Assembly (NCBI GenBank): GCA_900128585.1
Contig: LT642595.1
Location: forward strand, 1-14,005
Reading direction: 5' to 3'
Source of the DNA: Stramenopiles sp. TOSAG23-3
Lineage: Eukaryota; Sar
Length of the DNA stretch: 14,005 nucleotides
Numbering within the stretch: the first letter of the stretch is position 1; each line of letters opens with the position of its first letter. Below the pieces are notes generated by a model that was not told where the DNA came from, made no database searches, and worked only from the letters and a program-made list of their open reading frames with translations. Made by a program: the position numbers and the translations under genes. Below are positions 1 to 7,618 of the stretch, piece after piece.

Positions 1-764
1 TTCTTCTTCTTCTTCTTCTTCTTCTTCTTCTTTCTTCTTCTTCTTCTTCTTCTTCTTCTTCTTCTTCTTCTTCTTCTTTTTTTATTTTTTTTTATTTCTT
101 CTTCTTTTTGCGTCCTCGTCCTCCTTCTACTTGGTATTTTAATAAATTGATGCATCATCTTCTCTTTTGACTAAAAGACTAAAAAATACTACTATTATTC
201 TTCTTCCTTCGAATATTTTATTTTTTATGATGTTATTTCTATATTAAACCTCCTTCCTACTCTCAAGTTGAATTTTAATGATTTGAATGCTGTGTCTATA
301 TATATTAGTTTGAAGATTATATATAAATAGATATGATATAATTTAAATAATTATTATACCATACATGCAGCAGCATCAGAGCAAGAAGATCAGTTTTTTT
401 TTTTATTATTATTTTTTTAATTTTTTTCTTCTTTCTTCTTCTTTCTTCTTCTTCTTCTTTCTTCTTCTTCTTCTCTCTTCTCTCTTCTCTCTTCTTTTTA
501 ATTTTTTTGTAGTTAGTTACCAGTAGTAATTACTTGGTATATTTATTAGTATTTTAGTTGTTATTTTTGGTACGACGTTATATTCAAACAACAGAATGGT
601 GCCATGCCATCTAGGGAACAGGGTATGATTTAGGAAGTATGGTGTGATTGACGGAGTGATTGGAGGTTTACTTTTCTCTTTCTTACAAATCAATTTCATA
701 CGTACGGACGCAAGTTTATACCTACAATAGCGAAAAGTGTTGAGCGTACGAGCACAATATTGAC
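1..764. repeat. AT-rich spacer with TTC microsatellites, no gene seen
   Basis: Positions 1-110 are an almost pure TTC/T-rich pyrimidine tract. A second pyrimidine tract of TTC and TCTTC units lies at about 417-500, and between them is AT-rich sequence without coding character. From about 520 to 764 base composition becomes more mixed, which would fit the promoter and 5' leader of the thiol reductase gene starting at 765. I see no conserved protein, tRNA or clear promoter motif. The short open frames here are low-complexity or chance. Confidence 0.8.
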
Positions 765-1421
765 ATGAGGACGACGTACTGTATATTAATCCTGGCGGCG
801 TTGCTGACGCTCGCCCCTGCATCCAACGCCGAAAAGGTGGACTTGGTCTGGTTTGGCGCGTCGTGGTGACCTGAATGCCAGCAATTCGCTGGCATTATTG
901 ATCCTGCGCTAGCAACGCCCGGAATCAACGAAATTACGAACTGGACGTGGTACCCAGTCCCGGACGGGTCCGGCATTCCACCCTACGACTGCAGTCAGTG
1001 TACGGGCAAGTCTTGCGACAAGACCGTCTGCGAGATCGACCACTTCGAAGCATGCGTCGTCGACACCCTTTGCCCGTACAACCAATCATCGTGCGAGCCA
1101 AAGCAGCAGCAGCAGCAAGCGAAGTTCGCGGACTGCATGGAGTCCGAGCACCACTCGAAAAACATCAACTTTGCCAAGCCGTGCGCCGAGAAAGCCGGGA
1201 TTGATTACGGCCAAATCGAAGCTTGCGCGAGCAGCGAGCGGTCCGGCAAGGTCATGCAGTACATTGCCGAGCAGAGCACCAACGCCAAGGTTCAGTACTA
1301 CCCTGACATCCGGGTCAACGGGGCCGAGACCCAAGGCGACTACACCACCGTCAAGGGTTTGGTGAAGATAATCTGCGATGGCTACAACGGCGACAAAAAG
1401 CCGGCGGCCTGCGACGAATAG
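765..1421 (+). CDS. GILT-like thiol reductase, selenoprotein (UxxC active site, in-frame TGA at 867-869)
   Basis: The product is a 218-residue gamma-interferon-inducible lysosomal thiol reductase (GILT) family protein, which reduces protein disulfides in the endolysosome or outside the cell. ATG at 765 opens a typical signal peptide (residues 1-22, hydrophobic core ILILAALLTLA, cleavage after ASNA). The thioredoxin-like strand VDLVWFGASW leads directly to an in-frame TGA (codon 35) followed by PEC, so the motif is U-P-E-C where the family has CxxC. The frame then stays open to TAG at 1419-1421. GILT hallmarks follow the TGA: a Cys-rich segment with FEACVVDTLC (human GILT has VEACVLDEL), many further cysteines, then YYPDIRVNG and a C-terminal IICDGYNGDKKPAACDE matching the family's C-terminal pattern. 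A SECIS-like hairpin lies in the 3' UTR. A conventional gene finder would stop at the TGA or start at the Met at 1137 and lose the active site. Alternatives are a nonsense pseudogene or a sequencing error; the SECIS and motif position argue against both. Confidence 0.9.
867..869 (+). other. Recoded TGA (selenocysteine codon)
   Basis: This TGA is codon 35 of the GILT-like frame, between TGG and CCT-GAA-TGC. It replaces the N-terminal (nucleophilic) cysteine of the CxxC pair, the commonest place for selenocysteine in thioredoxin-fold selenoproteins. Coding similarity to GILT continues on both sides, so it is not a true terminator. Trp is encoded by TGG throughout the window, so a general TGA-to-Trp code is not needed. 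Confidence 0.88.
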
Positions 1422-1493
1422 AAGGTGTGCCTCAGCACGACCTTCGGTCGAACGAAGAACGACGCGGCACGGAACTCGTACCGACGAAAGACG

Positions 1494-1562
1494 TTGTCCC
1501 AAACATGACAAACCGTACAGTTAAAACCCAAACAAACCAGCTGTGCAGTTTTGAAGGGACGA
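1494..1562 (+). promoter_or_regulatory. SECIS element in the 3' UTR of the GILT-like selenoprotein gene
   Basis: The hairpin starts 73 bases after the TAG stop. Helix I pairs 1494-1500 with 1556-1562 (core GTCCC with GGGAC, plus one U-G and one U-A pair). A five-base 5' internal loop (1501-1505) precedes the non-Watson-Crick quartet UGAC (1506-1509) opposite UGAA (1552-1555), which gives the tandem G-A/A-G pairs. The motif on the 5' side reads ATGA, as in the consensus. Helix II pairs 1510-1522 with 1539-1551, thirteen positions with one C-A mismatch and two G-U pairs. The apical loop 1523-1538 begins with AAAA, giving the conserved unpaired AA at the usual distance from the quartet. In eukaryotes SECIS-binding protein and the Sec elongation factor act through this structure to recode in-frame UGA. 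The pairing was worked out by hand. Confidence 0.87.
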
Positions 1563-1643
1563 GGCAAACATTTGCCAAACGGAATCGAAGGTGAAACCCG
1601 CGCCGCAAACGTAAAAAACAATTAAAGAAAGAAAATCAATTTT

Positions 1644-1652
1644 TGTAATAAA
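1644..1652 (+). terminator. Possible polyadenylation signal (TGTAA/AATAAA)
   Basis: TGTAA at 1644-1648 overlaps AATAAA at 1647-1652, downstream of both the GILT stop codon and the SECIS element, as needed for the SECIS to be in the mature mRNA. AATAAA is common by chance in AT-rich DNA, so this is tentative. Confidence 0.4.
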
Positions 1653-1934
1653 ACAATCTATCTTACGAAGTACGAAATTTTGTGACATTTTTTAAGAGAG
1701 AGATTATTCAGTATGATATCATTTAATACTTATGAATATCGCACACATTTTTTAAAAATTAAAAAGCAAGAAAATCGTCTGTTATTTAAATGTAATTATG
1801 TTAAAATTAATGTACTGCGAACTGAACTCTAGATTTAGAGATTCATTTGATTTTAGAAAAAACAATAATGCTGCATTGCAACAAATTCACCACACGCTTT
1901 TGCCACGAATAGTGTGATTTGGACAGAGGCTTTT

Positions 1935-3782
1935 TTATCGTGCAGCCAACACCTTCCTCCTTCGAGCCATGCCGGGGCGACATTTTCTCACAGCGACGTT
2001 CAACAGGATGGCACCGAGCAGAAGCCAAGGAACCAGATTCATGAAGGCATTCGTCTCGCACCCTTTGAAACGCAAACCGCTTGCAGAGGGACGCAGCATC
2101 GCCGGTGTTCGCCCAGCCGGCTCTCCTTGGTACACCGGGCAGAAATTTGGTAGAATAGAGGACATTTGGACAGCGTACATTTGTTGAAGAACTTTGCATT
2201 GGAACCGGGCCAGTCGATTTCGTGCAATAGACTTAAAAACTGATCGCGTTTTCGAAGACCACAGCCGCTCTGCCACGGCAGGCAACCTTGAAAATATGGT
2301 TTGGTCTATGCCACGCTCATTGTGCTGTTCTGTCCACAAGCACGCTTCACCTCCCATGGATAACGGACCGTCGTCGTCAATAGTTTGGTGGTACATGCTT
2401 GCCCACGACTGGGCCAAATCGTCCAAGTACCACTTGGAACTGGTGATTGTTGGGATGCCGTGGGAGTGCGCCGTTTCAATGGCCTTCTTCTCCCACGTTC
2501 GCCACCATTGCACCACCACCTTGCCGCGCGAACGTGGGCTCATGCCCACAATGCTTTGCAACGCGTCATCCCACAAGACCGCAGTCTTGTTTCGAGCCGA
2601 GACCATGCCGAGCACCCGTTCTGTAAAAATGCCTTGCAACCTCGAGTGCCACGGAGAACCAGACGACGCAGAGTGCTTCTTCATCCAGGATCGAATCTTC
2701 GGGTCGGTTTCCCAACATTCGGCACTGACTTCATCCCCGCCGATATGTATGTATTCGTCTGGGAAAAGGCCCATGATGTTGTCCAGCAGTATGTGGACAA
2801 AACGGTACACGTCCTCGTTTAGAGGGTGCAGCGCGACCTTGTTGATACCAAACTCTACACCACGATCGTCGCCTGTAACAACCTCCGGGCACTGGACCAG
2901 AAGGTGTCTCGGCCAGCTCGCGGTATGGCCCGGCATGTCTATCTCGGGAACAACCCGTATGGAACGGTCAAACGCGTACTCCACAACCTTCCGGATGGCG
3001 GCGCGGTCGTACGTCGCACTCGGAGAGTACGCTGCGAAGCCCCCGTCTTTCTCGTCGTAGGAGTATGAAAAGCTGTGTGCGTCCGACAAATGCCAATGGA
3101 AAACGTTCAATTTCATGCTTTGCATGGCATCTATAATGTGCAATATCTTCTTCACTGAAATAAAGTGGCGGGCCGTGTCTAGCATAAACCCCCGCCATTT
3201 GAACCGCGGGTAATCCGACAGGGCTATCGGTAAACCTGGGACCAATAAGGAAGTTCCGTCCCATACAAAGATTTGCTCCAACGTCGACAAGATGCGGTTT
3301 ATGGCAAACATGGAAGATGCCGTCGCGTCCACGTGCATCGTGTTGTTCCCTGCGTGTATGTTCAATGCGTAGGATTCATCGACACGGTGGTTCAGCGACT
3401 GAAATTTCCTGCCCTTGTTCCCTGAAAATACTTCGAAATCTTTGCTTGTCAAGCGCACGTGCAGGAAAACGCTGTCCAATGGATGCAACCGCGGGTCCGG
3501 TTGCCTGGCGTCATGCGCAAAATCGTACGAAGAGGTTTCACGGCGTCGAATAGAACGCATGACCCGCCCTGCCATCCGCCGAAAACTACGGTCTATGTAG
3601 TCGACACAATCTGCGCTACAGCCGGATATATGCCGATCTAATTGAAACACACCTGTACCCGTGGCCTGCAGCACACCCATACCGGAAGCTGGCGACCGCA
3701 ATTTTCCCGACGGTTTTGGCCAAATTGCATTTAATCTCAACGCGCGGTTCGTTTGGACATGTTCGGGAACGATTGCTTTCAT
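1935..3782 (-). CDS. Beta-N-acetylhexosaminidase, glycoside hydrolase family 20, C-terminal membrane anchor
   Basis: The 615-residue product is a GH20 enzyme that removes terminal N-acetylglucosamine or N-acetylgalactosamine by substrate-assisted catalysis, normally in lysosomes or at the cell exterior. WPKP near residue 21 marks the usual beginning of the mature chain. An N-terminal GH20b-like region covers roughly residues 20-190. The TIM barrel follows with RGFMLDTARHF (R197, D202), HWHLSDAHSF, PEIDMPGH (279-286), the catalytic pair D350-E351 in HIGGDEV, WW at 426-427 and GGEACLWTE (477-485). Residues 582-598 form a hydrophobic helix followed by a basic tail (RKCRPGMARRRK), suggesting a type I membrane anchor. 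The ATG at 3780-3782 is the first after an in-frame TGA at 3786-3788 and gives no signal peptide. One may be encoded just upstream (see separate entry), so the true 5' end is uncertain. Stop is TAA. It is convergent with the GILT-like gene; both could act in lysosomal or extracellular degradation. Confidence 0.92.
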   Translation of the reverse strand: MKAIVPEHVQTNRALRLNAIWPKPSGKLRSPASGMGVLQATGTGVFQLDRHISGCSADCVDYIDRSFRRMAGRVMRSIRRRETSSYDFAHDARQPDPRLHPLDSVFLHVRLTSKDFEVFSGNKGRKFQSLNHRVDESYALNIHAGNNTMHVDATASSMFAINRILSTLEQIFVWDGTSLLVPGLPIALSDYPRFKWRGFMLDTARHFISVKKILHIIDAMQSMKLNVFHWHLSDAHSFSYSYDEKDGGFAAYSPSATYDRAAIRKVVEYAFDRSIRVVPEIDMPGHTASWPRHLLVQCPEVVTGDDRGVEFGINKVALHPLNEDVYRFVHILLDNIMGLFPDEYIHIGGDEVSAECWETDPKIRSWMKKHSASSGSPWHSRLQGIFTERVLGMVSARNKTAVLWDDALQSIVGMSPRSRGKVVVQWWRTWEKKAIETAHSHGIPTITSSKWYLDDLAQSWASMYHQTIDDDGPLSMGGEACLWTEQHNERGIDQTIFSRLPAVAERLWSSKTRSVFKSIARNRLARFQCKVLQQMYAVQMSSILPNFCPVYQGEPAGRTPAMLRPSASGLRFKGCETNAFMNLVPWLLLGAILLNVAVRKCRPGMARRRKVLAAR

Positions 3783-3881
3783 CGTTCACGCGAGAGCAGG
3801 TGTGCTCCGCCCCATGAAACACGTCGGGGCTAACAGGAGAAAACAAAAAGGGGTATGATTTATCAATTCAAATATAAACAT
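3783..3881 (-). other. Possible signal-peptide coding segment in frame with GH20, separated by one TGA
   Basis: On the minus strand an ATG at 3879-3881 opens 31 codons in the same frame as the GH20 gene: MFIFELINH, a hydrophobic core TPFCFLLLAP, and a small-residue end STPALA that fits a signal peptidase site. The next codon is TGA (3786-3788), then ACG, then the GH20 ATG. A GT-AG intron of 54 bases from minus-strand position 3784 down to 3731 would remove the TGA and join PALA directly to LNAIWPKP in frame, though its splice sites are weak (GTGAAC, TTGAG). Other possibilities are readthrough, sequence error, or chance. A pyrimidine-rich TTAG at about 3829-3850 could instead be a 3' splice site for a 5' UTR intron. 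Confidence 0.4.
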
Positions 3882-4086
3882 AGACGAAGAAATGAAGCAG
3901 ACCGAAAGTGTTATTATTATTTGTGGAGTGGAGTGGGGTGGTGTGTGTCGTGGAAGAATTCGGAGGAGGAGGGGGGGCAAGCTAACTAATAATCCATCAA
4001 TCATTAATAATCCATCAATCATAATATATATTTTAATTATATTATTAAACTACTTTTTTTGAAAGAAGAAGAAGGAAGAAAAAAAA

Positions 4087-4370
4087 AGTCAAAGAATCGT
4101 TCACTAACAAGTGTTTGCTGTGACTGTGACTAATTAAAAGTAATAATAAGTTGAAAGAATTGTTAACAAAAGAAGAAGAAAAAAGTCAAAGAATCGTTAA
4201 CAAGTGTTTGCTGTGACTGTGTGACTTTGTTAATTAAAAGTAATAAGTTGAAAGAATTGTTAACAAATGTATGATGCTGTGACTATGTTAATTATAAATA
4301 AATTATTACTTTTTTAGAAAAAAAAAAAAGAATTGTTAACACATGCATCTATGATGCTGTGACTATATTA
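4087..4370. repeat. Degenerate 97-base tandem repeat
   Basis: A unit beginning AGTCAAAGAATCGTT and containing AACAAGTGTTTGCTGTGACTG, AATTAAAAGTAATAA, and GTTGAAAGAATTGTTAACAAA occurs at 4087-4183 and again from 4184 to about 4267. It is followed by partial copies carrying ATGATGCTGTGACTAT at about 4270-4286 and 4350-4366. The copies differ by small indels, so the array is old or in decay. No coding sense is seen. Confidence 0.75.
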
Positions 4371-4442
4371 TATAAAAAGAGTTAAAGTTGACTTGACCTA
4401 TTTCTTAACTTCAAAAAAGCGAAAGAAGAGCCAAGCGCCAAG

Positions 4443-4471
4443 CCAAGATGCCAAGATGCCAAGATGCCAAG
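4443..4471. repeat. Short CCAAGATG minisatellite
   Basis: The eight-base unit CCAAGATG is repeated about three and a half times, preceded by related CCAAGC/CCAAG copies (4432-4445) and followed by a doubled GATTTGA. It is a small local slippage array. Confidence 0.7.
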
Positions 4472-5154
4472 ATTTGAGATTTGAGAGAGAGGGGGGCGCG
4501 TGGAGGAAGGAGTACATAACTGAATTGAATATAAATTATATGTAAGATACATTAAAGTATATAGAATACATTGAAGATGTTATTATAGATTTCATTAATG
4601 GAAGCTTCGAAGTAAATTTAAAACATTGTTTACATGGACATTTCAAATGTATTAACATTTAGGATTACGACTTCTTAATAAAATGAATTATTTAAATATT
4701 TAAGTACGTTATTGCATAGATTAAGATATCCTATCAAATGAAGGATGAAAAAATGCAGGTACGCGAAGATCGGAATTTAAAATATTACATACATGAATAA
4801 ATTTATATTATAATATTAAATAGTATTAGTATATTTGTGTAAATGTATGTAATCAACGATTAAAATAGTCATTAACAAAAAACGACAAAAAAAAAAGAAA
4901 CAATCTCCATTATTACATTTCCATTTCGATTTACGTACGCATGTACCTGTTCCTTTCTTTCGTTTTCTCCCCCTTCCTTTCTCCACCACATCGCTTTTCT
5001 CCTACATAAACACGGATTGTCGTTGTTCCTTTGATTTCTGCCCTGGAGTCCGTTCTTATTGGACGTTCGAGCGGTACGGTACGTTACGATACGACGGTAG
5101 CGACCGAAGACCTTGGATATTTTGTACTGGCGGGGAATTTTTCGCAATTCTGCA

Positions 5155-6523
5155 ATGTCGTCGTCTGCTCGGGTATCTCGTCGGCAGAGACGAAGTGCGA
5201 GGGCATCGACGCCCGGTATCTCAGATCGTCTCCGTCGAAAGAGGCGCCAGGCCCGGCCCGAGGACGAGTCGTCGGGCACGTCGCGGCCGCCACGGTCTCG
5301 ATCACGCCGGAGTGGAAGGAGCAGGACGAGCAGCAGAGGGAGTCGTAGCAGCAGTCGCAGCACCAGCATCAACGGCAGCAGGGCGAATGGCAGCAGAAGG
5401 GAAATGAGGCCCCCGAGCCCGGCGAACGAGGCTGGTGGACAAGTTAGCAATGGCGGTGCCGCGGTCGCCGCGTTATCCCCGAGGGAGAGCCGCGAGTCGC
5501 CCGCGTCCTCAGAGTCCCGACGAAGTGCGCCGTTTGATTTTTACCAGTATTTCTTGTCCCCGTATAGCTCGCTGCGGTACCTGCTGTCTGTGTCCATAGG
5601 AAGCGTCGTCTTTGCCTTCATCAACTTCTTCGGGGTCATGTATTTGATAGGAAGGCATTGGGAGGAGGAGGGCGGCATCACGTTCCTCAATTTCGTGGGG
5701 TTTCTGTGGCGCAGTGACTACAAGGTTCTCGGGTGGTGGCTTCTCCTGATTTTTTCGATCCAAATCCTTCAGTTTTTTCACCGAATCAAGATGATGTTCG
5801 TGCTTTCGAACTCCCTGCACGTGCTGAACCCGTCGCCGCGCGACGAGGAGGAGGTGTACGCCTCTCGCTTGCGAAACATCATGTACGACCCGTACATGCG
5901 GTTTTTGAAAAACATTGGGACCCCGATGATGGTGTTTCACCTGGCGGGGTTCATACTCTTCGTGGCGCTGGGCGTGAGCCATTGGAAAACGTTCCAGCTG
6001 GACGACATCCACCTTTTCCATTTGGTGGGCTGGCAACTGATCATCGTCTGCACCCGCTTGATGTACGTCGTCTTCACGTTTCAATCGTACGTCGTATCGC
6101 CAGGGCTCGGGGGGGGGGGCGCGGAACATCCTAGGGAACGAAATGCACGGCGCGGTGATGCCCACGGGCCTCCTGCCGCAGGAGGTCGATGCCATGGAAA
6201 CGAGCACGTACTTTGAGTTCGTCGCTGCGATGAACGACGCGATGAATACGAGGGGCTGCCACAACAACCCTGAGGCGTCCGACACACAAAAGCTGCGGTC
6301 GGAGAAAATGGGAAAGGGGCGAATCCCAGCCAACTGCTCCATTTGCCTCGAACCGTACAAGCTTAAGTCCAACGTTACCATGCTGCATTGCTCGCCCATG
6401 CACATTTTTCACTCGTCTTGCGTAAGACGGTGGTTTCTTCAGTCGGATAAATGCCCGCTGTGCAACACACGTTTGGGGACCTCCCCCACGCCGCGAAGGA
6501 CCCCGAACACTCCGGTGTCTTAG
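5155..6523 (+). CDS. Multi-pass membrane RING-H2 protein, probable E3 ubiquitin ligase (one frameshift)
   Basis: Read across one frame break, the product is about 455 residues. Residues 1 to about 130 are low-complexity and rich in Arg/Ser and Ser/Pro. Four hydrophobic segments follow at about residues 142-166, 191-208, 257-274 and 288-309. A C-terminal RING-H2 finger spans residues 394-436 (6335-6463): C-x2-C, then C-x3-H-x2-H-x2-C, then C-x10-C-x2-C spacing, as in E3 ligases that recruit E2 enzymes. The layout resembles organelle-membrane E3 ligases such as the Hrd1 type but I cannot name an orthologue. The frame changes at an 11-G run (6109-6119): upstream frame from 5155, downstream frame continuing RNILGNEMHG to TAG at 6521-6523. 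One G fewer restores a single frame, so a homopolymer error is the simplest explanation. An in-frame ATG at 5113 would add 14 residues; I prefer the ATG at 5155 because MSSSARVS starts the basic/Ser-rich domain. Confidence 0.82.
6109..6119 (+). other. Frame break at an 11-G homopolymer
   Basis: The two halves of the RING protein are in frames one base apart, and the change falls at this G11 run. Membrane segments lie before it and the RING finger after it, so both halves are needed for a working ligase. Either the run is one base too long in this sequence, or the allele is broken. Confidence 0.8.
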
Positions 6524-6781
6524 GGAGTCCTTTGAAGAACAAAATTATGGGTCTCAAAATCAAACTTGGGTGCGTGCCAAAATGAACCCTGAGGTGTTCG
6601 CGGTGTATGTTAGTTCTTTTACAAGTAATAGCAGTAGTAAGAAGTAAGTTCTTAAGGTTACCGTACACATATTTTGCTTTTGAAGTCGTAAGACTCTTAA
6701 CTTTTATTTCTCGTCTCGTACTTTGTAGCCGTGTGGTTTTGCTGCAAGAAATGGAAGCCCCCCTCCCCCGCACATGATTTA
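6524..6781. other. Tail-to-tail intergenic region
   Basis: This 258-base convergent spacer holds the 3' ends of the RING gene (plus) and the coiled-coil gene (minus). TTTATT at 6703-6708 reads AATAAA on the minus strand, about 75 bases after the coiled-coil stop, and is a candidate polyadenylation signal for that gene. No RNA gene or other coding sequence is seen. Confidence 0.6.
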
Positions 6782-7618
6782 TCACGACCTTCTTCGGAGT
6801 TGGCTCTCCAAATCATGGACCGAGATCTTTAAATCCTGGACCTGCTTCTCAAACGACGCTTTCATAACGGCCATCTCCTCTTTCATAAACTCAATCGCAT
6901 CGTCCTCGTCGCCGGAGTCTTGGGTTTTGCCCCTGCCGGAGGCCTCGTTCACCTGCAATCGGGCGTCGTTCAAGTCCTCCCTCAGCGCTTTCAACTGTTT
7001 GTCCTTGATTTTGATTTCCCTCCAGGCGTTGTCCGTTGCCGACTGCTGCGACTCGTATTTTGCTCTGTACGATTCAAGGGAATTCATACTTTCGTCCAGC
7101 CGCTCCCTTGTCTGCTGGAGACGGCTTTCCCTTTGGTCTAATAAGTGTCGGCAGGTGCCCAATTCCTTCTCTAGGTTAAGCACCTTGTGCCGAAGCGCCG
7201 TCGTCTCGGGGGTTTCCCGGGACGTCCACTGCTGGTACTCCGTCTCGTGGTCCATGCGAATGGCCTGGAGCTCCTCGGTAAACCGGTTTTCACTGTCCCG
7301 CAGCGCACTTTCCATCGCCCGAATCTTCACTTCCTGGAGTTTCTTCACCTCCCCAAGGGAACGCTCCGCCCTCACCCGGTTCGCCCGTTCTGCCTTTACC
7401 GTGGTTTCCAAGCTCTTTACTTGGTCGTTCAACTCCTTCAACTTGTCCAAAGTGGCCTGGCGGTCCATGCTTGCTTTCGAGTAGTTCGCTTTCGCCCGCT
7501 CGTTAAAGCGTTGGTGTGCATTGACGGTAGAAGACAACCGGTGCACTTCGTTCGAGAGCGTCACGTTCTCGTCCTGCAAGCGCGCAGCTTCAATGTTACG
7601 CCTCGCCAGCCCCGCCAT
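6782..7618 (-). CDS. Coiled-coil protein of unknown function
   Basis: The 278-residue product (ATG at 7616-7618, MAGLARRNIEAARL) is highly charged and Glu/Lys/Arg/Gln-rich with heptad-like spacing over nearly its whole length, indicating a long alpha-helical coiled coil. A Gly/Asp/Glu-rich hinge (about SGRGKTQDSGDEDDA) divides it from a final short helix ending in SQLRRRS. No catalytic motif or recognisable family signature is visible; a cytoskeletal, centrosomal/basal-body or tethering protein would be a guess. An in-frame ATG at 7687 would add 23 residues (MGGEGVILNKRG...), but the Met at 7618 starts the helical region. The stop is TGA followed directly by TAA, a tandem stop. It is convergent with the RING gene and divergent from kinesin-5. 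Confidence 0.8.
   Translation of the reverse strand: MAGLARRNIEAARLQDENVTLSNEVHRLSSTVNAHQRFNERAKANYSKASMDRQATLDKLKELNDQVKSLETTVKAERANRVRAERSLGEVKKLQEVKIRAMESALRDSENRFTEELQAIRMDHETEYQQWTSRETPETTALRHKVLNLEKELGTCRHLLDQRESRLQQTRERLDESMNSLESYRAKYESQQSATDNAWREIKIKDKQLKALREDLNDARLQVNEASGRGKTQDSGDEDDAIEFMKEEMAVMKASFEKQVQDLKISVHDLESQLRRRS

Larger units (their letters stand above)
1422..1934. other. Tail-to-tail intergenic region with SECIS and 3' UTRs
   Basis: This 513-base region separates two convergent genes. The first part, to about 1620, keeps moderate GC and holds the SECIS element of the plus-strand selenoprotein gene. After 1620 it becomes very AT-rich. A TGTAA overlapping AATAAA at 1644-1652 is a plausible plus-strand polyadenylation signal about 225 bases after the GILT stop. 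The right-hand part should hold the 3' UTR of the minus-strand hexosaminidase gene, but I could not identify its polyadenylation signal. No other gene is visible; an antisense open frame across 1086-1511 is a shadow. Confidence 0.75.
3883..5112. other. AT-rich head-to-head spacer between GH20 and RING genes
   Basis: This stretch of more than 1.2 kb should contain the divergent promoters of the GH20 gene (minus) and the RING gene (plus). It contains a doubled 18-base unit with TAATAATCCATCAATCAT at 3987-4022, degenerate 97-base tandem copies from 4087, and a short CCAAGATG minisatellite around 4443-4471. From 4510 to 4900 it is featureless AT-rich DNA. Pyrimidine-rich sequence and rising GC from about 4940 lead into the RING gene. 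I see no conserved gene in it. Confidence 0.75.

Noticed and set aside
867-869. A variant genetic code with TGA as Trp
   Set aside because: Trp is TGG throughout, the coiled-coil gene ends at TGA, and a Trp at this site would remove the catalytic residue; the SECIS explains the codon.
1137-1421. A shorter 94-residue gene starting at the Met at 1137
   Set aside because: It is only the C-terminal part of the GILT-like protein; the signal peptide and active site upstream are in the same frame across the TGA.
1086-1511. 141-residue antisense frame over the GILT gene
   Set aside because: No family motifs, Leu/Val/Arg-rich shadow of the plus-strand coding sequence and SECIS.
1800-1934. A SECIS element for the GH20 gene on the minus strand
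   Set aside because: A GTGA...TGA pair exists near 1843-1890, but only four pairs follow the quartet and helix II does not form. The in-frame TGA is better explained by an intron or error.
2194-3060. 288-residue plus-strand frame inside the GH20 gene
   Set aside because: It is antisense to highly conserved GH20 catalytic motifs and shows no domain of its own.
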